Assembly: GCA_949130495.1 (NCBI GenBank)
Contig: CASBWL010000424.1
Span: 124,001 to 188,000, forward strand
DNA from: Sambucus nigra
Lineage: Eukaryota > Streptophyta > Magnoliopsida > Dipsacales > Adoxaceae
Length of the DNA stretch: 64,000 nucleotides
Reading direction: 5' to 3'
Notes under the pieces: model-generated
The model's input: the letters and a program-made list of their open reading frames with translations, nothing else
Databases searched by the model: none
Told to the model about the DNA's origin: nothing
Translations under genes and position numbers: made by a program
In this document: positions 49,414 through 61,015 of the stretch, one piece after another
Numbering within the stretch: the stretch's first letter is position 1
Layout: each line of letters starts with the position of its first letter

Positions 49414-52381
49414 TGTAATACCCCGTACTTTTGGCTATATTTATTTTGGGGATTAATTAATTAAATGCGTATTAATTGGAAATTAATTCGGGTTATAAAT
49501 ACTAACGAGATACGAGTTGGTATTTGATTATGTTCATACATGTTTTGATATATGTATTTGGTATTATGAAAGTTGTCGTGAGATTTATATACGGCATTTT
49601 AGAAATTTTGTTGAGACGCATGGGACCGTCGCGTCACGGTGTAATATTTTGATTATAAAAAGTGAATTTAAAAATCTATAAACCGTATGGTCGTTTTGAG
49701 TGCGCCAACGCGTCCGAAAGGGTTGAGATAGTCAGAAAACACTAGCCGGGTGTGTAGTTTGGGTCCCGGGGTATTTTTAGGCCATACCGGCATCATAAAG
49801 GGTATTTTGGTAATTTTACATTTTGAGGAATTAAAAGTGACGAAAATTGGAGATGTAAATCTGATGTGTATTAAACCCACTAAACCCATTAACCAACCCA
49901 TATTAACCCTTTAAGCTACGGAGGCTAACATTAGGTTTTACAATCTTCCCAAAGAAAACCCTAGCCAACTTAAGCCACCATTGGAGAAGGAGCTTGGAAG
50001 AGAGGAAATTCTGCAGAAACACTCCATCAAACCTACACCAAAATTAGAAATTGAACCAAGGCAAGTGACTTTATTCCATTTAATTTCAGAGAATGTCTTT
50101 TCCATGTTAGAAATTGAAGAATTATAATTGTTCTTGAGAGATAATGAAAACCCATGTAGTTTGGAGTTTAGAACATGGAAATTTGGAAGAGAATTGCATG
50201 TAGAATGATAGGTAGATGATTTCTCTCATGATAATTGTGATTTGAAGAAATTAAACGGATTAAATTCTGGGATTTGATGATGATATAAACCTAGGGTTCA
50301 TGTTCTTGATAAAATTGGGGAAAAGTATACAATCTTGTGATTTAATGATGTTTAGGATGCATTAATGTATTAAAAGATGTTAGTATATGACCTTAGCAAG
50401 TTGTGGTATGATTAGAGGACTTAAAACTCTGTTAGAACGAACTTTGGAGAAGGATTGAGGTGTTAAAAATGGTGAGAAACGTAACTTAGAAAATCTGGGA
50501 CGAATCTGGTAGCTCGTTAGAAGCCCCTACCCAGGTCGTTCGAACGAACTCGTTCGAACGACCTTCTAACGAGTTGACCAGTCGCTGCTAACGAGAAGGG
50601 GTTTCGTTCGATATCTCGTTCGAACGAGATATCATTCGAAGGTACAGTTCGTTCGAACGAACTGGAATCTCGTTCGAACAGCCTCGTTCGAACGAGACTT
50701 CTAACGAGTTGGCAGAGGAATCTCGTTCGAACAGTCTCGTTCGAACGAGACTTCTAACGAGTTGACAATTTGGTCCTTTTTGGACTATTTTGATTTTTGG
50801 AGTCCCGTAAACTTGTTCGAGGATATAGATAACCTTCCTTTGATGATGTAAGGATAGATTTGGGACTTTTGGGTTATTACGAGGAGTAAACTATATACGC
50901 GAGCTATATTAAATTGACGGTTTGGGTTGAGATGTGAATGTCTACTACGACGTGAGAAAATTATGGCGCGTATGATTATAAATCGGAATAGTATAAATTG
51001 TGATAATTATAGTTAGTACAAGAATGCGATAAGTACTACGATTAAACTACGGTATTACTAAGACGTGTGTTAACTTAGTATTGGTATATGAATTGTGTGT
51101 ATGACATACCTACCATACTTGCTATCACGGGAGGTTTGCGTTCGCTTAGGGCCCTCTAATCCTTGTGTTTCCCGGATTTAGACTGGTTACCTTGATGAAC
51201 ATAGGTCATAGAAAGACTTATTGGGATATTAATAAGTCCGCTGATCGTAGGAGCGTAGGTATGTGCGTGACCTATGTGATGTGACTGTGTTCGCCTCCAT
51301 TATTTGTGATGTTGTTATCTGTGAACTATTCCTGAGAGATTCGGAATATATAATCCTTATGTACATGATGTACCGGGATGGATAGCAGAGTATGTGTGCA
51401 CCACAGCTTAGTTCTCGGGGTGCTTATACTGTATATTTATGATGTGAATAATATACACTTAATTAATGGGAACCTTCATGTTAATATTGTGAATATAATT
51501 ACAGTATTGTTTCGAGTTAGCTGATAGTGATATATATATTGCATATTGAGCATCTGAGTTTACGTTAAACCCTACTTAATTACGAGCGTTATGATGTTAA
51601 TTAGAACCGAGTAAAATGGGTAGGAGCTATGATAGTCTAGCTATCGATGATGTCACTTAGCTAGTGGTTTGCGTCGTAATAGATGGGTACTTACGTTAGG
51701 AGTGCACAGTTAGACGAGAGGTGAGAATATCATGTGAGTGTACGTCCTAACATGTACCTTGCATTTAATGTTTTAAATGTTTTTAAAGCACTTGCAGGTT
51801 TTTAAAATAACTCCACATTCGGGCTCTGACCCGTTTTCTTTTCAAATCTTTTTCTTGTAAAACCATTTTAGGTGCCCAGCCACAAGGACACCAAGCATAG
51901 GATACTCATTCAGGTGATGAGCTGTAGCTGTTTGTTGAAGCTACTGGGATTTGCTTGTAGACGCTTCTATCTTTGGGATTCCAGAGTCACTATCTATCAG
52001 TTGTGGGGCATGTTGCCCATTTCTATTTAGAGCATCTTTTACATTTCAGTTTTCAGACTTTAGCATGTATTGTTTCAGTATTCAGTTTACTTTTAAGTTG
52101 TGGGATTTGTAGTCAGGAGTTTTCCTCCAGACTTTATTTACACTATGTGATGGTTATTCGTTTTACTTCAGTATGATGAATGGTGTTATTTATTTTTTCA
52201 TTACACTTGTTGCATGTTAATCAGACTTTAAATAAAATTTGGCACTTACTTTTTAAATACTAGGTGGTTAGAATCATTAAAACGTTTTCGACAGTGATGC
52301 TATTAACTGGACCAACTTGGCATTTTGAATTAATTTAATAAAGGAGTAGCTACCCGGTATTTAATTAGTCGGGGTGTCACA
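49414..52381 (+). repeat. Element C 3' LTR
   Basis: 2968 bp, closely similar to the 5' LTR. The length difference is partly an extra palindrome unit. Confidence 0.95.
50514..50764. repeat. TCGTTCGAACGA palindrome cluster, element C 3' LTR
   Basis: As in the 5' LTR, with one additional unit around 50722-50740 (CTCGTTCGAACAGTCTCG). Confidence 0.92.
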
Positions 52382-53022
52382 GAAATGTATCTTCTATTGA
52401 TATTTTTTAGAATCAATTATCAAAAGTCTAGTTATGAATGAGGAAATAAGCCTATTTATATCTCCTATTAAAACTAAGTACTTGGTACACCCAAGTAAGA
52501 ACTAAGTACCACTAAAATAAAATAGAACATAGCAACTAAAATTTTAAAACTACATAACAAAGAATATTATCCTAATGCATATGTCCCTCCAATTTGGAAA
52601 AACTGATCCTAGAGTTTAAGTAAGAGGTTGCTCGTACTGACTTCGAAAATATACTTATTCTTTTTCCTCTTATTCTTAGGCGTATTTCCTTTTGTCACTA
52701 TTGTTGTCATCATTTCTTCAAACACTATGAATAATATCCCATTATTAATTGAAACTCTTCTTTTATAGAAATAATCTCAACAACTTCAATTGGTCCATGT
52801 ACAACACCATCATCAACTTGAATGCCAATCACAAAATCCAAAACTTAGTTATGTGGCAATATTTTCCTTATAGGCCCTACCTCTATGTAAACCACTTGTT
52901 TAGGAAAAACTCGGGAAATGTAAAACTCCATATAGGATTCTTGTTGTTATTATCCCAAAAATAAAAACTTTCCTCGATGATTAACAAACACATCTTGTTG
53001 TATCCTTGAACTAATGTTGTTA
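52382..53022. repeat. Repeat R1, right part
   Basis: Matches 63661-64000 in the same orientation and presumably beyond the window. It is interrupted at 53023 by the CACTA terminus. Read on the minus strand, a purine-rich CCAAATTGGAGGGACAT near 52580-52600 would suit a polypurine tract, supporting the LTR-plus-pol reading of R. Confidence 0.75.
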
Positions 53023-53043
53023 CACTACACCAAATCGGTTGGA

Positions 53044-53235
53044 TTGTCACTGTCATTGACACTGAAAAGTCCAACTTATCAATGTTCTGGGGGTTATAAC
53101 TTTTGTTGTCACGGACTTGTCACGGTGTTGTCAAGGTCTTTAACCTTGACAATATTTGTCAAGGGTAAACACATTGACTAACTAGTGACAAGCTTAAAAA
53201 AATTATCACAGTCAATGACCGTGATAAATCTGGGC
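53044..53235. repeat. CACTA left subterminal repeats
   Basis: Several direct and inverted copies of TGTCACGG/TTGACAA-like units, including GTCAATGACCGTGATAA near 53210. In known CACTA elements such repeats are the binding sites of the TNPA protein. Confidence 0.8.
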
Positions 53236-53841
53236 AGGATTAAAAAAAACTGTTGGGCAGTTTGGCCACTGCCACTGCCCAACAGTATATTTGTACTTGG
53301 TATAGCAAAATTGTACCTGTTCAAACAACATATATCCAAATAAAATAGAAATAATTCACCAATTATTCCATATCCAAATGAAATAATAATACAATTTATA
53401 CCCAAAGAAAAATATAACAACTCAAAACAATTCAAATATAATCCAAGTGTCCAAATAAAAATAAATACAAATAATGTCACAGGATAGGTTCGACGAGGAA
53501 GGAAAGAAACACGATATATGCATTGACATACCCCTCAATATGCGTCATGTCGCATTGTTTTCACAACCATAATCGGGAGTTCTCCTTCTCGGTTATCACA
53601 TGAGTGACGAGCACCCTGACCTCGATGTCTTGAAGATGACGTCCATGAACTGATATACCCGACACGGTATTCGGGTCCCTCAACCCCTCCCTATCCTCTT
53701 ACGATAAAATATGTCAAGTATAAACACGCTCGGCCAAATAATTATTGACATAGGCCTCTTGATGGGACCTAAGTAGGGGACTGGATCACCAATCGGTGAG
53801 TTTACATGTGTCGGCGATGAAGCAGCGACATCCACGTCCTC
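53236..53841. other. CACTA 3' flank of the second gene
   Basis: AT-rich; a minus-strand frame at 53178-53480 is weak and shows no recognisable motif. I see no gene here. Confidence 0.4.
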
Positions 53842-55239
53842 TTACTCCTCCATATCCTCCTCCACCACCTTCTCCTTCACCTTGACCTTTCTGCCCAACG
53901 AATTCTTCATGAATGCATACATATCTAGGACCATCACCTCTAACCTTTCTAGCTTCTCGACTTCTGTGTCCACCTGGCGAGCCAACCCGGTGTTGCCCGT
54001 CTCCATTCTAATGATCCTAGAATTGCCCACCGACGATCTCACACCTTGCCCTTGCGATTAGCACCAAGATCTTGGCTGAGTGCGTCCGTGGACAAAGATG
54101 CCTTGTCGTCATTAGACTGCGACTCATGCACTTCCTTAAGCTTTGCCTGAAAGTATAAAAAGCACACTATTAGTTAAATAAGTAAATAAAAAAATTATAA
54201 CGTAATTAACAAAAATTAAACTGTCAGATTACTTACAATCGTGGCCGCGATGCTCGAGGACACCTCCTTATCCTTCACCTTCTTCGTTCGAATTGTAATA
54301 TAGGCATCGAGCCTATGTGGCCTACCCCCAGGGCCACCCCCGTCCCCTGAAATAAAATAATGCAGAATAACATGTCTCTGTAATTATAGAAAAATAAAAA
54401 CTTACCATCATCCTGTGCTCCACCTCAGCATAAGATGTCCGACCGGAGTAGTGCACGTCCGTCTTTTTCATCTAGTTTTCCCTACCCGATTGGCGAGATG
54501 CCAATTATCGCTCCTCGATCTCATTGTCAATGAACTTTTGCCATTGTGATAATGCGATCAACTCCTTCTGTGAGACGGACTCACGCATTCTGACTGGAGT
54601 CTCAGGTCTTCCCAAAGTACCAGGCCCGCAACTTTTTCTTCCATGTCTTGTGTTGCTCCATGAACTGCTCCAACACAGAATCGCGAAGTTCTTGGGGAAG
54701 GCTAAATTGTTCGTGACAAAAAAAAACAATGTTATTAGTTGCGAATAAATATAAATTGAAATATAAATATAAATATAAATATAAATATAAATTGAAATTG
54801 AAATTGAAATATAAATATAAATATAAATATAAATATAAATATAAATATAAATATAAATATAAATATAAATATAAATATAAATATAAATATAAATATAAAT
54901 ATAAATATAAATATAAATATAAATATAAATATAAATATAAAATAAATATAAATATAAATATAAATATAAATAGATTACCTGTTGTGCCGCCCAAATTGCT
55001 AACTTCAGTTCATTTGGCACCTCCCTCCAACTAGTGTACCTCAAGACGATAATCATCTTCAATAGCTCAAAGGATCTAGCTAATATCCCCGTCTTGTTCT
55101 TGATGGTCATTCCCAATCTTCCCCATTTGGGGAGCCTAGGGGCCGAGGAGCCTTCTTCGCCTCCGCTACCGTCAAGCCCAGAAGAAGACATCATCATTAT
55201 CATCATCATCATCCTTACCTTAATCCCTGAAGGAGACAT
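53842..55239 (-). pseudogene. CACTA second ORF (Transposase_24 / TNPA-like)
   Basis: Minus strand. The N-terminus begins MSPSGIK near 55239. The segment around 55030-55110 ([22 protein letters not shown]) resembles the conserved part of the plant Ptta/En/Spm second protein. Further parts continue in other frames: [19 protein letters not shown] near 54590, a Gly/Pro-rich basic block near 54320, and a region near 54000 with heptad-like Leu spacing (VEKLERLEVMVLDMY). A hexanucleotide array of about 230 bp interrupts it, and introns cannot be ruled out as an explanation of the frame changes. Assignment is by position and motifs; moderately sure. Confidence 0.6.
54745..54971. repeat. (AAATAT)n hexanucleotide array
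   Basis: About 35 tandem units with a short variant section (AAATTG). It gives long artificial frames on both strands (Tyr/Leu, Tyr/Lys or Ile/Tyr repeats). It lies inside the CACTA second gene. Confidence 0.95.
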
Positions 55240-55354
55240 TTTCTGTAAAAAAATGTTGTTATTAGTAAAAATTCAAATGAATTAGAAGAATACAAACAAA
55301 CCTATACACACAAACCTGAAGAAGACATACAAACATTTTCTAAGGTCGTCCACT

Positions 55355-55371
55355 CCCCCCCCCCCCCCCCC
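55355..55371. repeat. Poly(C) run
   Basis: Seventeen C in a row, just upstream (minus strand) of the second ORF. Another run of C lies near 59675. Confidence 0.95.
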
Positions 55372-55769
55372 AAACACCCCTGTACACACACACATATACA
55401 AAGGAAATAGATAAAGAGAGAAAGATAAAAATAGTGAAAATGATCAAGTATAAATGAATTAAAAGCATTAAACTGATCTTCGATAATAATAAAACACTAG
55501 AATAAAACAACCACTAGACACGGACTTTGAATTAGTGCTTAAGAATTAAGTCTAAATAGTACATGTGCTAAACTGATCCAGTACAGATGAATTAAAAGCA
55601 TTAATCTGATAATTGGAATACTTATTACAAATTAAAAAATTGTTTCAAATTCGTGTTATAATAAAAAATCGATTGATATTTGGTAGGAGCAGCCAAGTCA
55701 TCCACACTATTGTTTAGACGCATTGGCGCATCTAGGATGATTGACCATGGCTCGTTGTTGATATACTTT

Positions 55770-58700
55770 GATTAGAATAGTTGGTTGACCTTTTGAAATG
55801 CATAAAAAAATGGCTCATCGCTCACGTGTTCATTAGTTTTTAACTTGGACAACTCAACCATGATCAAATTGGTGCCAGGATCAACTTTACATGCATTTTT
55901 ATCCTTAACTCTTACCAAATCACAGTAAAATACAACCTCTTTGAAGCTTAAACAGTCTAATTCAAATATATTTTGAATTACACCATAGAAAGTCATTTCA
56001 GCTTCAACTAGGTTTTTACCTTTTTCTCTCGGTCAAAAGAAAGTAAGAGCCTTGTATGAAATGCCCGAGTTCTGTACATTTGTACTTTCCTCGTACACCC
56101 TTGCACCAGATACATTACTGTTCAATCGATACTTTTTGTACTCTCGTCCCACGAATAAGGGTCTAGTGGCTAGATGAGCAAGCCTCGATGTCACATCACC
56201 CGTCTTTAAGAGCTGAGAATATAGATAAATTAATTAGGTTAGTTGTAAAGTTTTATTGTAATGTAACGTTATATAACAACCATTTTCATTATAATTATCT
56301 CGTGTGACAACCACAACCTAAATTCCGTGTCTGATTGTGCCATTATTTTTCATCTTTTATTTTTCTCATAGGCTTCATATTTTTAGAATAAAAGTAATGT
56401 GATGAACGTATTACAAAATTAATCATGTATAAAATAATTTAAAATAATGTAAAACTTAAAATAATTTAAACTTACTTTTTCCATTCTTCGACATCTTCAT
56501 GTGTGTCAAATAGATAACGAGTTACTTGTTCATGTTGCAAACTCATTAACTTCACTTGTTTTCCCATCACATGACCACCCTCATTGACGAACTCAATAAT
56601 GTCATCAACGTTGGTCGAGTCAGGCATATATACCCGAGTGTAGATTGATGACTCCACGGTGATGTATTCCTTTGTAATTGATCCTGCAATGTATCATGTA
56701 TTCTTGACATAATCTTTAAAAACTTTCATCAATCTTTTAAACGGATACATCCACCGATATTTAATTGGACCGCAAAGAAGTGCCTCGTCGCATAGGTGTA
56801 GGAACAAGTGAACACTTATGTCAAAGAATGCTTGGGGAAAGTACTTCTCCAACACACAAATTTCTTCGGTCACCGCCAATTTTGCGGCCACTATGTATTC
56901 TCGATTGACTACCTTCTCACACAAAAGTGAGAAGCAGATACTAATTTGCATAATAGCCCTCCGTAAATCCTTGGGCTTGGAGAAACATCGCTGAAACAAT
57001 AGAGGAACGAATTGCATGATAACATGCCAATCGTGGGACTAACACTTATGTAAATCATAGGTAGCATAATTAATAATCCTTTGCAAGTTGGATGAAAAAT
57101 TAGATGGAACCTTCAAATTATATATTGTGTCTAAAAGCACCTTTCTTTCCCCACTTGTCAAAGTAAATGCACCAGGGAGAATTATTGTCGTTCCCCTATT
57201 ATCTTCTTTCAACCATAGTTGTGTCTTAAGTTTCAACGATTTAAGGTCTTTTCATGCATTTTATCCATCCTTCGAATGACTCCACCCTAAGGAATGTGCG
57301 CACAATATGTTCAACGATGTTCTTCTCTTCATGCATCATATCCAATACATGGCGCACCGGGTTATTCTACCAAGGAAAGTCAAATAAAATTTACCTCCAA
57401 GACCATGACTTTCTTATCTCAGTTTCATTCCTAGTTGGGCTCTTCTTATGCTTGACATTCTTAAATTTAGGATTCTTACCTAGCATATTAGGGCCACAAT
57501 CAGAAGATTTACTTTCAATTTCTGACCCTGAAAGTTTTCTCGACAGTAACCTATGTTCAACCCCGCCCGATAAAAAATTGGAACCTTTCTCAAATCTAAA
57601 ACTATTAATCGGGGGTAAAAACCTCCTATGGCAATGGTATACATTTTTTTAGCTATCTGGGAGACAAAGAGACTCAGAATCCTCTCCATAAATAGGACAC
57701 CCGAAATAACAATGTACTACACAACCGGATAATGTCTCATAAGATGGAAAATAATGAATTGCCCACATCAACATAACTTGATCCTAGTAGACGTCGATGT
57801 CATCACTTGGAGCCTTTGGCCCCGATATCAACAAATACATCATCAAAAATTCAGGTCTCATACACTGTGAACGAGGGAGGTTGAGTGGGGCTAGGATCGT
57901 TGGCCATACACTCTGACTGGTGCTTAGTTTTCCAAATGGATTGAAACCATCCGTTGATATAGCTAAATGAATGTTACGCTATTCTCGAGCAAAATTGAGA
58001 TACTCATAACTCATCCTTCTCCAAGCAGTAGAATAAAAGGATGTCGCATGAGATTATCCCCTACTTCTTCCCTAGCGTGCTAAGTCATTGCTTCGCTACC
58101 CATGGTACTGTGAAAAATTGCTTTAATCTAGAGCCAACGGGAAAATATTTCAACACTTTTTGAAGCACTTTTGAGCTTGTGCCTTCTGTGCGAGTAGATT
58201 GGACATATCTAGGTTCATCGCATATCGGACAATGATCGAGATTTTCATACTCCTTTCGGTATAATATGTAGTCATACACACAAGCATCAATCAATTTATA
58301 CTTCATTACCAAACCTTTCGAACTGTTCTTCATAACCAGATAGCAATTTGGAAGAATATTCTTCTTGGGTAGTAAGCCCTTCACCCAATTCAGAATTCAT
58401 GTCAAGCTATTGCCAGACAAACCGTATTGCATCTTCAAACTGTGCATACCAACCATGGCATGTAAAGTTGTTTTATCTTTCTCACAACTAGAGTATAACG
58501 ATTGGATCACCTTAAATTTTAAACTTTGGTAGTCATCGTCAATGTTTATCATGATATCTTCATGTGAACCTAAACCTTGTACATTGTCAGTGACCTCATT
58601 CTCCTCCACTTCATGAAATTCGTACGCATCATGAACTAAATACTCTAACATATTATGATCTACGTCATCCCCTTATACATCTATCCTACTTGTTGAAGGT

Positions 58701-58975
58701 TGTTGTGATGGTTATTCGGGGATGAAAGGAACTTTCAATTAATCGTGAAAACTCCAAAATTGATAATTATCTTACATACCCAATATTAACAAATGTAGTT
58801 CAACTGTTTTCCACTCAAACACCTTACCATTCTCACACCTAGCTCACGGACACGAAAACTCTTCATCATTATGATATATCTTTGCATATTTCACAAATTC
58901 ATTAGTACCTCTCCGAAACACATCCCCCAATCTATTTGTCTCACCCATCCACTCTTTGTATTTAGGATATCCCAT
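55770..58975 (-). pseudogene. CACTA TNP2-type transposase, broken
   Basis: Minus strand, start ATG at 58973-58975 (MGYPKYKEWMGETNRLGD). Domains in order: transposase-associated N-terminal domain (58975-58660); TNP2 transposase (58390-57300; includes IDACVYDYILYRKEYENLDHCPICDEPRY split in two, and VLKYFPVGSRLKQFF); DUF4218 (57236-56690; LEKYFPQAFFDISVHLFLHL, GPIKYRWMYPF); a short linking region (56657-56472); DUF4216 (56160-55772). This order is the usual one for plant CACTA transposases. Multiple stops and frame changes break it; some gaps may be introns. The protein would cut at the CACTA termini. Confidence 0.88.
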
Positions 58976-59281
58976 CACAACTACTACAATTAATTATCTC
59001 TTAAAGGGTAAGAAGCGTATATTGGTGGATTAGTATAAACAAAACTTAGGTTTATAGTATTTTTCATTTAATTATGTTTTATTTATATTTGATTTTTAAA
59101 TTTCAAATTCAAATTCAATTTATAATAGTAATTACTATTTCATCCATCTCCTCTAAAGGGTGACTGGTCCTATCCCATTCAAGATCACATATTTCTGTAG
59201 TATACTTAACAACTCATGGACATTGTTATGATTTGAGAAAAATTCGGCAGCATATCCCCATAGTTCTCCAAGTAAACGATG

Positions 59282-59347
59282 TAGATTGGAAAGTGTGAGT
59301 GTTATTTCAATTGATCAATTGAAATAACACCCACACTTGCCAATCTA
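59282..59347. repeat. 66-bp spacerless palindrome
   Basis: Arms 59282-59314 and 59315-59347 are reverse complements with two mismatches and no loop; the centre is TTGATCAA. The inner 32 bp are perfect. Confidence 0.95.
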
Positions 59348-59580
59348 TTATGTACCCAGAAAACATTAGGATACAACTGCAAAAATTATTCCAAAAGTAA
59401 CAACTTTAGGCCACTAAAAATATGATTATATAGATATTATGCAGTCCCAAAATGTCCAAACGGAACAATTCGAGAGATCTCATTACAGGGGTAATGATTC
59501 TCGAATGGGTCTAAGGGTTATTGAATGTGTAGGCATAAGAACTAGAAGGGTAGTATCTATGCGCACTATATGTAATTTCA

Positions 59581-59617
59581 AGTATGTTTCATTTAATTAT
59601 CATAAATGAAACATACT
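59581..59617. repeat. Perfect 15-bp inverted repeat, 7-base loop
   Basis: AGTATGTTTCATTTA (59581-59595), loop of seven, TAAATGAAACATACT (59603-59617). Confidence 0.95.
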
Positions 59618-60363
59618 ATACATATGAATTAATAATATATTGTTCGTGACACAAAGTATCTTTAGAAAAAAATTGACCCCCCCCCCCATTTTTATTCTAA
59701 TCCAGTGGTCATTCCACTTCCAAAATTAACCAACCCAACATCGGTCCACTGTAATCCAATAGCAATAGCAACAACAAACCAACAAATGTGTATCCCGTAC
59801 TCCTTCTAATTCATCTACTCAATTAATTTATTTCATCACGTCTTATAAGATATCATCATTAAAGCTATACAATTAAAGTATATAGTTGATTTTATTAAAT
59901 CTATACAATTAAAGTTACTTCGAATCTCAATAACTATCTCTTAATGAGGGGCAATCCTACTTGCATATAAAAGGGTCAATACATATTTTATTAATCAATT
60001 TGTTCGCTTTAACTGTCACGGTGTAATATTAGTGTTTAACAACTCAATTCTGAATTCCAAAATAACAACATCTAGCTCATAATATGTACAATTGCTAAAA
60101 ATCCTAAACATCAATTCAAACTAACTGCTTACTAATTTAAAACCATTAATGAATAAGGGGAATTTAAAGTCTCCTAACTCAATTATATCAAATTAGTCCC
60201 AATTACAATTCCTATTATGACTATTCCGTGAGAAAAATCTCAAATTGAAATTTAAGCCTCTTAAACATGGGGAGAATCATCATTTACACATTTACGTATG
60301 AAATCAAGGGTTAATTACTTATTATTATGTATTAGGCAACAATATTTGGGTATATATACTTAA

Positions 60364-60615
60364 GTGCACACACACACGTCACTACACAAACATACCCAAT
60401 GCCCCCCATCCCCAGCACCCCACCGCCTCCACCCCTACATCCCCCCACCCCCTCCACCCCGACCCCTAATGCTACCCCACCCCATCACACTCACACACAC
60501 ATGCAACCCACACACACACACACTGCACCCACACGCAACACACACACGCACTCATGCAACACACCCCATAAACACATATCCATATACACACAAATGTGTG
60601 TGTGTGTGTGTCAGA

Positions 60616-60660
<45 letters not shown>
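60364..60660. repeat. C-rich, (CA)n, (TG)n and (AG)n low-complexity block
   Basis: A C-rich tract is followed by ACACAC, TGTGTG and GAGAGA arrays. The open frames on both strands (Pro/His/Thr or Ser/Leu repeats) are by-products. Confidence 0.95.
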
Positions 60661-60662
<2 letters not shown>

Positions 60663-60745
60663 CAGAGACGGACATGGAAGTTGAGATAGGGGGAAACCAA
60701 AATGGTGGGAAAAAAGGAGGAGGAGATTTTTTATGGAGAAATTCA

Positions 60746-61000
60746 TCACGGATGTGTCACGATCAATGACCGTGACAACTTTATAAGATTGTCACAGTCA
60801 TTGATCGTGACACGTTCGTGATAAAAAAATTACCCATTTTTTCTCATAGTCATTGATCGTGACACATCCGTGACAATAACAGTTGTCACAGACTTGTCAC
60901 AGTCATGAACCGTGACAAGTCCTTATCACGATTAATGACCGTGAAAAAAAATGAGTGTTCTTTTATGACGGTCAATGACCGTGACAAGGCTGGCCGACCT
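60746..61000. repeat. CACTA right subterminal repeats
   Basis: At least six direct or inverted copies of TGTCACGGTCATTGACCGTG variants, matching those on the left at 53044-53235. The terminal inverted repeat that should follow is not there. Confidence 0.85.
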
Positions 61001-61015
61001 TAAAGTGACAATTTG

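Larger units (their letters stand above)
41614..52381 (+). mobile_element. Element C: near-complete Tekay-like chromovirus
   Basis: 10,768 bp with exact GAAAT duplication (41609-41613 and 52382-52386). The unoccupied site in R2 (near 62604) confirms the boundaries. LTRs of 2952 and 2968 bp differ by only about 2 per hundred where compared, fewer than the pairs of A and B, so it looks the youngest. The gag-pol reading frame has three lesions: a frameshift near 47545, a TAG at 47735-47737 and a 10-bp deletion near 49081. Confidence 0.95.
58976..60363. other. CACTA 5' region of the transposase gene with palindromes
   Basis: No ORF of interest. It contains the 66-bp palindrome at 59282-59347 and the hairpin at 59581-59617. 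Should hold the promoter and first, untranslated exon of the minus-strand genes, but I cannot place them. Confidence 0.5.
53023..61015 (-). mobile_element. CACTA (En/Spm) DNA transposon, right end missing
   Basis: The left terminus is CACTACACCAAATCGG at 53023, a typical plant CACTA inverted repeat. Both subterminal regions hold the repeat TGTCACGGTCATTGACCGTG. Two genes lie on the minus strand, TNP2-type transposase and a second ORF. The expected right terminus (ending GGTGTAGTG) is absent; the subterminal repeats stop near 61000 and repeat R2 begins. The right boundary is therefore approximate, and the copy cannot excise by itself. Confidence 0.88.

Noticed and set aside
53178..53480. 100-residue minus-strand frame in the CACTA element
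   Set aside because: Hydrophobic, AT-driven, without motif, and overlapping the subterminal repeats.
54505..55239. 244-residue minus-strand frame with long Ile/Tyr repeats as a single intact protein
   Set aside because: The middle is translation of the AAATAT array, open on several frames. Only the two flanking parts resemble CACTA protein.
60364..60689. Pro/His/Thr-rich plus-strand and Ser/Leu-rich minus-strand frames
   Set aside because: They are translations of CA, TG, AG and C-rich low-complexity DNA.
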